From Actinophytocola sp963826035 (lineage in GTDB: Bacteria; Actinomycetota; Actinomycetes; Mycobacteriales; Pseudonocardiaceae): DNA of 64,000 nucleotides. The DNA is taken from positions 620,001 through 684,000 of the forward strand of contig CAWGVZ010000010.1 in assembly GCA_963826035.1 (NCBI GenBank), in the 5' to 3' direction. Numbering within the stretch: position 1 is the first letter of the stretch; every line of letters starts with the position of its first letter. A model generated the notes under the pieces. It worked only from the letters and a program-made list of their open reading frames with translations. It was not told where the DNA came from and made no database searches. Below, piece by piece: positions 1-8,525 of this stretch. The position numbers were made by a program, and so were the translations under genes.

Positions 1-104
1 TCGGCCGTGGCGACCGTCTCGCCGCGGTCGGTCAGCGTGGCGACCAGCCCGGCCAGCTCGTCCGCGTCGATCCCGACCGTCTCGGCCAGCGGGTTCCTAG
101 CCAC
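1..104 (-). CDS. cinA: CinA-type nicotinamide-nucleotide amidohydrolase, N-terminal fragment
   Basis: Only the first ~35 codons are in the window; the gene runs off the left edge. The reading frame gives RNPLAETVGIDADELAGLV and then LTDRGETVATAE, which matches the start of the CinA C-terminal domain family (NMN amidohydrolase; deamidates nicotinamide mononucleotide in pyridine-nucleotide recycling). A GTG at 104 (or 110) is the likely start, so the gene overlaps the end of pgsA by a few bases and is probably translationally coupled to it. The pgsA-cinA order is common in actinobacteria. Family call rests on a short stretch and on context. Confidence 0.7.
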   Translation of the reverse strand, partial: MARNPLAETVGIDADELAGLVATLTDRGETVATA

Positions 105-717
105 GGGCACGCAACCGCAGCGCCCGCACCACATAGTCGACGCCGGTGCCGATGGTCAGGGCCAGCGCCACGACCATCACGAACCAGTTGAACGGGTCGA
201 ACCCGGCCGGCAGCGGCAGCAGGAACAGCCCGATGGCGAACAGCTGCGCGATCGTCTTCAGCTTGCCGCCGTAGCTGGCGGCGATCACGCCGTACCGGAT
301 CACCCAGAACCGCAGTGCGGTGATCAGGATCTCGCGGCCGGCGATCGTGAGGGTGACCCACCACGGCAGCTCGCCGAGGATGCTGAGGCTGACCAGGGCG
401 GACCCGGTCAGCGCCTTGTCGGCGATCGGGTCGGCGACCTTGCCGAAGTCGGTGACCAGGCCGAACTTGCGGGCCAGCGTGCCGTCGATGTGGTCGGTGA
501 TCGACGCGATGGCGAACACCACGAACGCCGTCAGCCGCCAGCCGGTCGAGTCGGGCGCGGCGAACAGGGTCAACAGGAACACGGGGACCAGCACGATTCT
601 GGTCACGGTGAGGATGTTCGCCACGTTGAGCAGCGGCACCGGGACCGCGGCGACCACCGGTACGACCGGCGGCACCACCGGATCCGGGGGGTTACCGTCG
701 GCCGGCGCGGCACTCAT
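97..717 (-). CDS. pgsA: CDP-diacylglycerol--glycerol-3-phosphate 3-phosphatidyltransferase
   Basis: A 206-residue integral membrane CDP-alcohol phosphatidyltransferase making phosphatidylglycerol phosphate for phosphatidylglycerol and cardiolipin. The family signature D-x2-D-G-x2-A-R-x8-G-x3-D-x3-D is complete at residues 75-100 (DHIDGTLAR through DPIAD), and several hydrophobic segments follow. A Pro/Val-rich N-terminal ~25 residues precedes the first membrane helix. The start codon overlaps the rimO stop by 4 bp (ATGA arrangement), and the stop overlaps the cinA start, so rimO-pgsA-cinA is one operon. Actinobacteria carry several pgsA paralogues; this is the one by position corresponding to pgsA3 of mycobacteria, so the exact lipid product is inferred. 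Confidence 0.93.
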   Translation of the reverse strand: MSAAPADGNPPDPVVPPVVPVVAAVPVPLLNVANILTVTRIVLVPVFLLTLFAAPDSTGWRLTAFVVFAIASITDHIDGTLARKFGLVTDFGKVADPIADKALTGSALVSLSILGELPWWVTLTIAGREILITALRFWVIRYGVIAASYGGKLKTIAQLFAIGLFLLPLPAGFDPFNWFVMVVALALTIGTGVDYVVRALRLRARG

Positions 718-2147
718 GGCGAGCCCTCGGCACGGCGCACGGCCTCGACCGGCGCCACGATCAGGTCGACACCCTCGGAGTCGATCACCTTGCCCCGCAC
801 CAGGTCGCCGACCACGAAGTCATCGAACTCGCCGGCGAACACGCACTCGCCGTCGACCTCGGGGCCCTGGTGGGCGGCGCGGCCGGCCACCTCCTCGCCC
901 GTCCGCTCGACGAGCACCAGCACGTCGTCGCCGACCCGGTCCTCGGCGCGCTGCGCCGTGAGCTGCTCCACCAGGTCGGACACCCGCGCGACGCGCTGCG
1001 CCACCACGTCCGGGTCGAGCTTGCCCTCGAGCTTCTCGGCCTCCGTGCCGTCCTCGTCCGAGTAGCCGAACACGCCCACCACGTCGAGGCGCGCCTCGGT
1101 GAGGAAGTACTCCAGCTCGGCCAGCTCCTCCTCGGTCTCGCCGGGGAAGCCGACGATCACGTTGCTGCGGATGCCGGCGTCGGGCGCGTGCGCGCGGATC
1201 TGCTCGACCAGCGCGAGGAACGGCTTGGTGCCGCCGAACCGGCGCATCCGGCGCAGCACGGTCTGGCTGGCGTGTTGGAAGGACATGTCGAAGTAGTCGG
1301 CCACGCCCTCGGTGCCGGCGATGGCGGCCAGCAGGGAAGGCCGCGTCTCCGCCGGCTGCAGGTAGGACACGCGGACGCGGTCGATCCCCGGCAGCTCGGC
1401 CAGGCGCGGCAGCAGCCGCTCCAGCGCGACCGTGCCGCCGTGCTCGCGGCCGAAGTCCTTGCCGTAGGACGTGGAGTTCTCGCTGACCAGGAACAGCTCC
1501 CGGACGCCCTCACCGGCGAGCCAGGCGGCTTCGGCCAGTACCTCCTCCGGTGGTCTCGACACGAATGCCCCGCGGAACGACGGGATGGCGCAGAACGAGC
1601 AGCGCCGGTCGCAGCCGGAGGCGATCTTCAGTGCGGCCACGGGCGCGTCGTCGAGGCGGCGGCGCAGCACGCGCGGGCCCCAGCCGTGGCCCGGCACCGT
1701 GACGTCCGGCGCGGCGGCCGGCCGCTGGACCGGGGTGATCGGCAGCAGCGTGCGCCGGTCGACCGGCGTGTGGGACTCGAGCGCGCGGCCGGCGACCACG
1801 TCGTCCAGGCGCGCACCGAGTTCCGGGTAGTGGTCGAAGCCGAGCACGGCGGCCGCCTCGGGCAGGTTCTCGGCCAACTCGGTGCCGTAGCGCTCGGCCA
1901 TACAGCCGACGGCCACCACCTTGGCGCCCGTCTCCGCCGCCTCCAGCAGCGTGTCGACCGAATCCTTCTTGGCGGACTCGACGAACCCGCAGGTGTTCAC
2001 GACGATGACGTCGGCGCCCTCGGCCCCGTCCGACACCTCCCATCCACCGGCGGCGAGGCGACCGGCGAGCTCCTCGGAGTCGACCTCGTTTCGGGCGCAC
2101 CCGAGGGTGAGCAGGGCGGCACGGCGCGAGGGTAGCGAGGAAGGCAC
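714..2147 (-). CDS. rimO: Ribosomal protein S12 methylthiotransferase RimO
   Basis: Radical-SAM methylthiotransferase of 477 residues that thiomethylates an aspartate of ribosomal protein uS12. The N-terminal UPF0004 domain has its three cluster cysteines at C17, C53 and C82. The radical-SAM motif CxxxCxxC is at C179, C183 and C186 (GCDRRCSFCAIPSFRG). A TRAM-like RNA-binding region forms the C-terminus. The cysteine spacing and the IPSFRG sequence distinguish RimO from MiaB. It overlaps pgsA by 4 bp and is first gene of the rimO-pgsA-cinA operon, divergent from argA across 85 bp. Confidence 0.95.
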   Translation of the reverse strand: MPSSLPSRRAALLTLGCARNEVDSEELAGRLAAGGWEVSDGAEGADVIVVNTCGFVESAKKDSVDTLLEAAETGAKVVAVGCMAERYGTELAENLPEAAAVLGFDHYPELGARLDDVVAGRALESHTPVDRRTLLPITPVQRPAAAPDVTVPGHGWGPRVLRRRLDDAPVAALKIASGCDRRCSFCAIPSFRGAFVSRPPEEVLAEAAWLAGEGVRELFLVSENSTSYGKDFGREHGGTVALERLLPRLAELPGIDRVRVSYLQPAETRPSLLAAIAGTEGVADYFDMSFQHASQTVLRRMRRFGGTKPFLALVEQIRAHAPDAGIRSNVIVGFPGETEEELAELEYFLTEARLDVVGVFGYSDEDGTEAEKLEGKLDPDVVAQRVARVSDLVEQLTAQRAEDRVGDDVLVLVERTGEEVAGRAAHQGPEVDGECVFAGEFDDFVVGDLVRGKVIDSEGVDLIVAPVEAVRRAEGSP

Positions 2148-2232
2148 GATTCTCAGGGTAACCGCCGCTCCTGGCGGAACCGCACGCCAGCGTGGTAATT
2201 GGGCGGATCGGGTGGCGAGCTAGGTTGATCGG

Positions 2233-2733
2233 GTGAATGCAGCCCTGGTTGTGCGCCGCGCGCGGGTCGGGGACGTGCGGGCCATCAAGTCGATCATCGA
2301 CACCTACGTCGGCAAGGTGCTTCTGGCCAAGGAGCTGGTCACCCTCTACGAGGACGTCCAGGAGTTCTGGGTGGCCGAGTACGACGACCAGATCGTCGGC
2401 TGCGGGGCGCTCCACGTGCTCTGGGAGGACATCGCGGAGATCCGCTCGATCGCCGTGCTCCCCCACGCGCTGCGGCTCGGCGCGGGCGCGGCGCTCGTGG
2501 ACCGGCTGCTGGCCGTGGCCCGCGAGCTGGGCCTGGCGCGGGTGTTCGTGCTGACGTTCGAGACGGGGTTCTTCGCCAGGCACGGGTTCGTGGAGATCGA
2601 CGGCACGCCCGTGAGCCCGGAGGTCTACGCGGAAATGCGGCGGTCGGCCGACGAGGGCGTCGCCGAGTTCCTCGATCTGCCCTATGTCAAGCCGAACACC
2701 CTGGGAAACTCGCGCATGTTGCTAGAACTCTGA
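2233..2733 (+). CDS. argA: Amino-acid N-acetyltransferase (GNAT), ArgA type
   Basis: A 166-residue stand-alone GNAT protein resembling the short actinobacterial ArgA (Rv2747 type), which acetylates glutamate or glutamine as the first step of arginine synthesis. The acetyl-CoA loop is in residues 71-90 (RSIAVLPHALRLGAGAAL), and the family hallmark FFARHGF is at 113-119. It lacks the amino-acid-kinase domain of classical ArgA. Position between rimO-pgsA and ftsK is the same as in mycobacteria, which supports the call. The GTG start has no Shine-Dalgarno sequence, and a TAGGTT -10-like hexamer ends 5 bases before it, so the mRNA is probably leaderless. Confidence 0.85.
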   Translation: MNAALVVRRARVGDVRAIKSIIDTYVGKVLLAKELVTLYEDVQEFWVAEYDDQIVGCGALHVLWEDIAEIRSIAVLPHALRLGAGAALVDRLLAVARELGLARVFVLTFETGFFARHGFVEIDGTPVSPEVYAEMRRSADEGVAEFLDLPYVKPNTLGNSRMLLEL

Positions 2734-2860
2734 CTTCCCCCCGCTTTCGATACCAATCCTTCATCCGATCGGGGCTTCCCCGGCAACCCGGGACCAGGCG
2801 TAATTGATCAGGGGTCCGCGAACCCGTGGTCCTTTCGTCCTAGTCCCGAGGGAGATCTCC

Positions 2861-3385
2861 GTGGCCACGTCAACCCTGCGCCGTGCCGCCCGGGCGACCA
2901 TCGCCTCCATCGCCGTGACCGCCGCCATGCTGACCGGAACCGTGACCGCGCAGGCCGCGGCCCTGGACCCGGCCCAGCTGCGGGCGGTCACCGACCAGTA
3001 CCTGTTCAGCACCAGCCTCGGCGGCTTCCAGACCGTCCGTGGTCAAGCGCCCCACTCCAGCCAGCTCGACTGGTCCTCCGACGGCTGTTCGAACGCGCCG
3101 GACAACCCGTTCGGCTTCAACTTCGTGCGGGCCTGCTACCGGCACGACTTCGGCTACCGCAACTACAAGAAGCAGAGCCGGTTCACCGAGTCCAACCGGG
3201 CGCGCATCGACAGCAAGTTCAAGAGCGACCTGTACGAGATCTGCGGCGGCCACTGGGGCTGCAACCGGATCGCGGACGTGTACTACGCGGCCGTGCGCGA
3301 GTTCGGCAACAACTCGGTGAGCACGGCCGACGCGCTCGACCGCGCCGGCGCCGAGGCCGCCGTGGCGGCGGCAGCGGCTCGCTGA
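2861..3385 (+). CDS. Secreted prokaryotic phospholipase A2
   Basis: A 174-residue exported protein of the bacterial phospholipase A2 family (Streptomyces violaceoruber type), which releases sn-2 fatty acids from phospholipids outside the cell. I place the start at the GTG at 2861, preceded by GAGGGAGA; this leaves a Sec signal peptide (RR near the N-terminus, hydrophobic core, cleavage after TAQAA). The catalytic segment CYRHDFGYRNY holds His95 and Asp96, and cysteines at 76, 92, 128 and 134 are placed for the two conserved disulfides. It is a single gene ending at a strong bidirectional hairpin. Confidence 0.9.
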   Translation: MATSTLRRAARATIASIAVTAAMLTGTVTAQAAALDPAQLRAVTDQYLFSTSLGGFQTVRGQAPHSSQLDWSSDGCSNAPDNPFGFNFVRACYRHDFGYRNYKKQSRFTESNRARIDSKFKSDLYEICGGHWGCNRIADVYYAAVREFGNNSVSTADALDRAGAEAAVAAAAAR

Positions 3386-3404
3386 GCCACCCTCTGGGAT
3401 GACG

Positions 3405-3437
3405 AGTGGGTGGGGCCGTGGTTCGGCCCCACCCACT
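3405..3437. terminator. Bidirectional hairpin terminator
   Basis: A perfect 13-bp stem (AGTGGGTGGGGCC with its complement) closes a 7-base loop. It lies between the convergent phospholipase and DUF5684 genes, 20 bp after one stop and 8 bp from the other. It lacks a T tract, as is common for actinobacterial terminators. Confidence 0.8.
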
Positions 3438-3444
3438 GTCATGG

Positions 3445-4137
3445 TCACTGGCCCGGCGGGTACTGCCCGGGCTGTGGCGGGTAGTCCTGCGGCGGATATC
3501 CCTGCTGCGGCGGGTATCCCGGCGGCTGTTGCCGCGGTGGGTACCCGGGCTGCGGTGGCGGGCCCTGCGGCGGGTACCCGGGTTGCTGCGGATAACCCGG
3601 CGGCGGCGCTTGCTGCGGATAGCCGGGCTGTTGCGGGTATCCAGGCTGCTGCTGGTAGCCCTGTTGGGGATAGCCCTGCGGCGGGTAACCGGGCTGCTGC
3701 GGATACCCGGGCTGCGGGTAGCCGGGCTGCCCGTACCCACCTGCCCGGAACGCCGGGTCGGCCACCGGACCGATGTACCGCGCGTCCCCGAAGGACAGGA
3801 TCAGGTAGCCGACGAACGGCAGCAGGATCAGCAGCACGGCGAACCCGCCGCCCTTCCCGAACGCCTTGGCCAGATCGATCGCCACGATGATGAAGATGAC
3901 GACGTTGGCCACCGGGATGAACATCAGGACCAGCCACCAGCCGGGCCTGCCGACGATCTTCAGCAGGATGTAGAAGTTGTAGAACGGCACGATCGCCGCC
4001 CACCCCGGCTGGTTGGCCTTCGTGAAGAGCTTCCACATGGCCGCGAACATGAGCACCGCGAAGGCCAACCCGATCACCGCGAAGATCACGACCACGGATC
4101 CGTCGACGGTTGGTGTGACTTCCTGCACGTCGATCAC
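3445..4137 (-). CDS. DUF5684-type membrane protein with PGYPQQ-rich tail
   Basis: A 230-residue protein of unknown function. Residues 1-132 hold about four membrane segments and the family motif KANQPGWAAIVPFYN (40-54), followed by GRPGWW and a terminal FGDARYIGPVADPAF. From residue 133 to the end the chain is low complexity, built of Pro-Gly-Tyr-Pro-Gln-Gln repeats, likely a disordered cytoplasmic or surface tail. It is paralogous to the next gene upstream, with which it forms a tandem pair 8 bp apart. The tail length is likely to vary between strains because the DNA is repetitive. No function can be stated beyond membrane location. Confidence 0.8.
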   Translation of the reverse strand: MIDVQEVTPTVDGSVVVIFAVIGLAFAVLMFAAMWKLFTKANQPGWAAIVPFYNFYILLKIVGRPGWWLVLMFIPVANVVIFIIVAIDLAKAFGKGGGFAVLLILLPFVGYLILSFGDARYIGPVADPAFRAGGYGQPGYPQPGYPQQPGYPPQGYPQQGYQQQPGYPQQPGYPQQAPPPGYPQQPGYPPQGPPPQPGYPPRQQPPGYPPQQGYPPQDYPPQPGQYPPGQ

Positions 4138-4145
4138 CTCTTGTT

Positions 4146-4562
4146 CTAGCGCGGGTACCCCATCTGCTGCGGATAGCGCTGCTGGTCGTAACCGCCCGCC
4201 TTAAAGGCCGGGTCCGCCACCGGACCGACGTACCGGGCCGCTCCGAACGCGAGGATCGGCCAGCCGACGAACGGCAGCAGGATCAGCAGCACGGCGAACA
4301 CATCGCGCTTCCCGAACGCCCTGGCCAGATCGATCATCAACACGATGAAGATGACGGTGACGACCCCCGGGACGAACACCAGCACCAGCCACCAGCCGGG
4401 CCTGCCGACGACCTTCAGCAGGATGTACACGTTGTAGAACGGCACGATCGCCGCCCACCCCGGCTGGTTGGCCTTCGTGAAGATCTTCCACATGGCCACG
4501 ACGAAATACACCCAGAGGAGGAACAGCACCGCCACGATGTACAGGAATACGAGGATGCCCAT
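4146..4562 (-). CDS. DUF5684-type membrane protein, short paralogue
   Basis: A 138-residue paralogue of the downstream gene: the core from TKANQPGWAAIVPFYN through YVGPVADPAFKAGGY is nearly identical, but the Pro/Gly/Tyr/Gln tail is reduced to a few residues (QQRYPQQMGYPR). I start it at the ATG at 4562 because the upstream in-frame stretch is charged and looks non-coding. The pair most likely arose by tandem duplication with later growth or loss of the repeat tail. Confidence 0.78.
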   Translation of the reverse strand: MGILVFLYIVAVLFLLWVYFVVAMWKIFTKANQPGWAAIVPFYNVYILLKVVGRPGWWLVLVFVPGVVTVIFIVLMIDLARAFGKRDVFAVLLILLPFVGWPILAFGAARYVGPVADPAFKAGGYDQQRYPQQMGYPR

Positions 4563-4616
4563 GTGCCCGTCTCGGTTCCTTGTCCTCGTGCCGCGCTGAT
4601 CGCCCAACCGTAGCGG

Positions 4617-5747
4617 TCAGCAGTTGCTCGTGGGCACCCTTCCCGCCAGTCGGTCGGCCACCCAGCTCGTGACCGGGATGCTCATGATGGCGGCCGTCTG
4701 GAAGTGCCCGCCCGTGCTCGTCTGCCAGAAGGTCACGTTCGACCCGGCGCCGCACCAGTCCTGCCGCAGCGCGGTGCTCACCCGCACGGGCAGGATCTCG
4801 TCACCGTTGGAGTGATACAGCAACACGGGCGTGCGCGGCGCGCGGTTACCGAGGCTCTGCTCGACCACCCTGGCCCGCCATTCGGGGCGCGCCAGCAGGT
4901 CCTCGGTCGTGTAGTCGGTGAGCCGGTGGCCGGCGTACTTCGACAGGTCGTCGGTGCAGTCGTCGCGGATGTCGGCGAACGCGGCGCTGCCCGCGTCGTT
5001 CAGGAACGGCGCCAGGTCCAGCTCCGGGTAGGCCACGTCCATGCCGAAGCCGGCGGCCATCACCAGGCCCACGTTGTCGCCGCCGTCGTTGTGCTCGGCC
5101 ACCACCTCGAGGTCGGCGGGCGGCGCGCCCACGGCGTACGCCTTGACGTTCAGCTCCGGGGCGTAGCTCGGCGCGAGCTCGGCCGCCCAGCCGGCGCCCT
5201 GGCCGCCCTGCGAATAGCCGACGATCGCCACCGGCGCGCTGGCCGACAGGCCGGTGCCGGGCAGCCGCTGGGCGGCCCGCACGATGTCGAGCACGGCGTT
5301 GCCCTCCGACCGGCCGGCCACATAGGTGTGCTCACCCGGCGTGCCGATGCCCTCGTAGTCGGTGATCGCGACCGCGAAGCCGCGGGTGCCGTACTGGTGG
5401 ATGAGCAGGCCCTCGGTCTCGTCGCCCGCCTCGAGGTGCGCCGACGGCGCGCACTGGTCGCCCAGGCCGTGGGTGCCGGGCGCGTAGCCGACGATCGGGG
5501 TGTTCGCGTTCGCGCCCCTCGGCACGGCGACCGTGCCGCTGACCGTCATGGGCTGGCCGGTGGCCGACGTCGACCGGTAGGTGACGTGCCAGACGTTGGC
5601 GTAGAAGAACCCGGGCGCGTTGATCGCCCGGGAGGTGACGACGTCGCCCGGCGCGGCCGCCGGTGCGGCCTGAGCGGGCGCGGCGGTGATGCCGGCCAGG
5701 GCGATGAGTGGGACGAGCAACCGGGAAAGCACATGGCGAACGGACAT
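4617..5747 (-). CDS. Secreted LIP-family lipase/esterase
   Basis: A 376-residue alpha/beta hydrolase of the secretory lipase (LIP) family, expected to hydrolyse acylglycerols or other esters outside the cell. The ATG at 5747 has a good Shine-Dalgarno (AAGGAG) and gives a Sec signal peptide cleaved near APAQAAPA. The nucleophile elbow GYSQGG is around Ser179; HSNGDEILP and the GGHFQ near the C-terminus fit the acid and histidine of the triad. The last residue is a cysteine paired probably with an internal one. It stands alone upstream of the DUF5684 pair. Confidence 0.88.
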   Translation of the reverse strand: MSVRHVLSRLLVPLIALAGITAAPAQAAPAAAPGDVVTSRAINAPGFFYANVWHVTYRSTSATGQPMTVSGTVAVPRGANANTPIVGYAPGTHGLGDQCAPSAHLEAGDETEGLLIHQYGTRGFAVAITDYEGIGTPGEHTYVAGRSEGNAVLDIVRAAQRLPGTGLSASAPVAIVGYSQGGQGAGWAAELAPSYAPELNVKAYAVGAPPADLEVVAEHNDGGDNVGLVMAAGFGMDVAYPELDLAPFLNDAGSAAFADIRDDCTDDLSKYAGHRLTDYTTEDLLARPEWRARVVEQSLGNRAPRTPVLLYHSNGDEILPVRVSTALRQDWCGAGSNVTFWQTSTGGHFQTAAIMSIPVTSWVADRLAGRVPTSNC

Positions 5748-5834
5748 GTTCGCTCCTTCGCGATCGGCAGGGGTCCGGTCGTTAGAGACCAAATCTCACC
5801 GTAATCGCCTAGCTACTCACCGGTAAAGCTCGTG

Positions 5835-5879
5835 CGCCGGGCGTGACAAAACCGCCGGTCGACGTTGTCACGCCCGGCG
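5835..5879 (-). terminator. Hairpin terminator of ftsK
   Basis: A perfect 15-bp inverted repeat (CGCCGGGCGTGACAA and its complement) with a 15-base loop begins 5 bases after the ftsK stop. Confidence 0.82.
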
Positions 5880-5883
5880 AACT

Positions 5884-8421
5884 TCAGTCGAGGTCGTCGG
5901 CGTCGTCGTCCGGGGGGCCGCCGCCGCGGATGGTGTACAGCACGGCGTCCAGCTCGTCCGGCTTCACCAGCACGTCGCGGGCCTTGGAGCCCTCCGACGG
6001 GCCGACCACACCCCGGCTCTCCAGCAGGTCCATCAGCCGGCCCGCCTTGGCGAACCCGACCCGCAGCTTGCGCTGCAGCATGGACGTGGAACCGAACTGC
6101 GAGGTGACGATCAGCTCGGCCGCCTGGATCAGCACGTCGAGGTCGTCGCCGATGTCCTCGTCGATCTCCTTCTTCTCGCCCGCCTTGGCGGCCGTCACGC
6201 CGTCGGTGTACTCGGGCTGCGCCTGCTCCTTCACCGACGTGACGATCGCGTTGATCTCCTCGTCGGTGATGAACGCGCCCTGGACGCGGACCGGCTTGGA
6301 CGCACCCATCGGCAGGTACAGGCCGTCGCCCATGCCGATCAGCTTCTCCGCACCCGGCTGGTCGAGGATGACCCGCGAGTCGGTGAGCGAGGACGTGGCG
6401 AACGCCAGCCGGGACGGCACGTTCGTCTTGATCAGGCCGGTGACCACGTCCACCGACGGGCGCTGGGTGGCGAGCACCAGGTGGATGCCGGCCGCGCGGG
6501 CCTTCTGGGTGATCCGCACGATGGCGTCCTCGACGTCCCGCGGCGCGGTCATCATGAGGTCGGCCAGCTCGTCGACGATCGCCAGGATGTACGGATAGGG
6601 CCGGTACTCGCGCTCGGATCCGGGGGGTGCCTGAATGTCACCGGATCTCACCTTTTTGTTGAAGTCGTCGATGTGCCGGACCCGGTTGACCTGCATGTCC
6701 TGGTAGCGCTGTTCCATCTCCTCGACCAGCCAGGTCAGCGCGGCGGCCGCCTTCTTCGGCTGCGTGATGATCGGCGTGATCAGGTGCGGGATGCCCTCAT
6801 ACGGCGTCAGCTCCACCATCTTCGGGTCGATGAGGATCATCCGGACCTCGTCCGGGGTGGCCCGCGCGAGCAGCGACACGAGCATGGAGTTGACGAAGCT
6901 CGACTTGCCGGAACCCGTGGAGCCCGCGCACAGCAGGTGCGGCATCTTCGCCAGGTTGGCGGTGACCATGTGGCCCTCGATGTCCTTGCCGAGGCCGATC
7001 ACCATGGGGTGGGTGTCCTTGACGGCGGTGGCCGAGCGCAGCACGTCGCCCAGCCTGACCATCTCGCGGTCGGAGTTCGGCACCTCGATGCCGACCGCCG
7101 ACTTGCCGGGGATCGGCGCGAGCAGGCGCACGTTGTCCGTGGCCACCGCGTAGGCGATGTTCTTGGTCAGCGCCGTGATCTTCTCGACCTTCACGCCGGG
7201 GCCGAGCTCGACCTCGTAGCGGGTGACCGTCGGGCCGCGGGTGAAGCCCGTGACCTGCGCGTCGATGCCGAACTGGTCGAGCACGCCGGTGATCGCCTCG
7301 ATCATCGTGTCGTTGGCGCGACTGCGGGCCTTGGGCGCGTCGCCCGCCGCCAGGATGTTCGGGTCGGGCAGCGTGTAGTCGCCGTCGACCGCCCTGGTCA
7401 GCGCGAGCTGGCCCTGGCCGGTCTGTTCCTTGGCCTGCGGGATCTCCTTGACGGCGGTCGCCTTCGGCCGCTTCCTGGCGGGGGCCGGCGGCTCGGGCGG
7501 CAGCGGGATGTCCTCGCCGATGGCCGTCTCGGCGAGCGGCGGCTCGTCCGCCATGGCCGCCTGGCGCCGTCGCGACGGGCGGCGCAGCTTCGGCGGCTCC
7601 GGCTCGGTCTCCTCCTCGCCCGGCAGCTCCAGGCCTTCGCCGTCGGCGTACTCGTCCTCCGGCTCCATGCCCAGCTCGCGCAGCCGGGTGGGGATGTCGC
7701 GGAAGCGGGTGCCGGTGAACACCAGCACGCCGAAGCCGAGAACGAGCACCAGCACGGGGATGGCCACCCACGCGGTGACGCCCTTGGCGAGCAGCCCGCC
7801 GGAGACGTAGCCGAGCGCTCCCCCGGCGTACATCCGGCCGTCGTTGTCCAGGGGCAGGTCGCTGAACACGTGCAGGATGCCGAGGATGGCGAGGACGAAC
7901 AGCAGCGTGCCGATGACCAGCCGCGGGCGCTTCTCCGGCCGCGGGTCCGAACGCATGAGCGCGATGCCCGTGACGAGCAGCGCGAGCGGCAGCGCCATGG
8001 CGGCCGCGCCGATGGTGGACCGCACGCCGATCTCGGTCCAGTTGCCGACCGGTCCGGCGGCGCGCCACCAGATCCCGGCGGCCGCGATCACGCCGACGGC
8101 GATCAGGGCGAAGGCGAGGCCGTCGCGGCGGTGGGCCGGGTCGAGGTCCTTCGTGCGGCCGACCGTCCTGGCGATGCCGCCGACCCCTTTGGCGAGCAGG
8201 CCCCAGCCGCCGCGCAGACCGCGGCCGATGGCCCGGCCGACCGAGCCCTTGCGGGCCGTCGACCTGGCCGGTGGTCGTCTCGTGGTCGACCTTGCCGGTG
8301 ACTTCGATTTCGCCGGTGACTTGGCCGCCGGCCGGGCGGACCGGCTACTCCCGGCGCCACCACGGGAGCCCCGGCCCTTGGCGGGGGGCCTGGAGGCAGC
8401 AGTGCGGTTCGCCATACTCAT
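5884..8421 (-). CDS. ftsK: DNA translocase FtsK/SpoIIIE
   Basis: An 845-residue DNA pump acting at the division septum in chromosome segregation and dimer resolution. It starts with a Lys/Arg/Ser-rich tail, then four hydrophobic segments (about residues 90-240), an acidic/Pro linker, the RecA-like motor with Walker A GSTGSGKSSF (Lys506), and a C-terminal winged-helix gamma domain (QRKLRVGFAKAGRLMDLLESRGVVGP) that reads KOPS-like polarity sequences. Two in-frame ATGs six bases apart (8421 and 8415) could start it. It sits between rimO/argA and rnj-dapA as in mycobacteria. Confidence 0.96.
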   Translation of the reverse strand: MSMANRTAASRPPAKGRGSRGGAGSSRSARPAAKSPAKSKSPARSTTRRPPARSTARKGSVGRAIGRGLRGGWGLLAKGVGGIARTVGRTKDLDPAHRRDGLAFALIAVGVIAAAGIWWRAAGPVGNWTEIGVRSTIGAAAMALPLALLVTGIALMRSDPRPEKRPRLVIGTLLFVLAILGILHVFSDLPLDNDGRMYAGGALGYVSGGLLAKGVTAWVAIPVLVLVLGFGVLVFTGTRFRDIPTRLRELGMEPEDEYADGEGLELPGEEETEPEPPKLRRPSRRRQAAMADEPPLAETAIGEDIPLPPEPPAPARKRPKATAVKEIPQAKEQTGQGQLALTRAVDGDYTLPDPNILAAGDAPKARSRANDTMIEAITGVLDQFGIDAQVTGFTRGPTVTRYEVELGPGVKVEKITALTKNIAYAVATDNVRLLAPIPGKSAVGIEVPNSDREMVRLGDVLRSATAVKDTHPMVIGLGKDIEGHMVTANLAKMPHLLCAGSTGSGKSSFVNSMLVSLLARATPDEVRMILIDPKMVELTPYEGIPHLITPIITQPKKAAAALTWLVEEMEQRYQDMQVNRVRHIDDFNKKVRSGDIQAPPGSEREYRPYPYILAIVDELADLMMTAPRDVEDAIVRITQKARAAGIHLVLATQRPSVDVVTGLIKTNVPSRLAFATSSLTDSRVILDQPGAEKLIGMGDGLYLPMGASKPVRVQGAFITDEEINAIVTSVKEQAQPEYTDGVTAAKAGEKKEIDEDIGDDLDVLIQAAELIVTSQFGSTSMLQRKLRVGFAKAGRLMDLLESRGVVGPSEGSKARDVLVKPDELDAVLYTIRGGGPPDDDADDLD

Positions 8422-8525
8422 ACGGTAGCCGTTTCGGCACAGGAGTCACTCTTGCCACACGGGCACCGGGGGGCGAGTGTGGCCCAGGTCGGCGGCGCCG
8501 ATCCGGCACATGCGATGCTCCCGCC

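Noticed and set aside
870..2135. 421-codon plus-strand open frame opposite rimO
   Set aside because: Shadow of rimO: His/Arg/Gly/Val-rich product without domains, produced by high GC3 on the other strand.
6481..8301. 606-codon plus-strand open frame opposite ftsK
   Set aside because: Composition typical of antisense frames in high-GC DNA; ftsK on the other strand is unmistakable.
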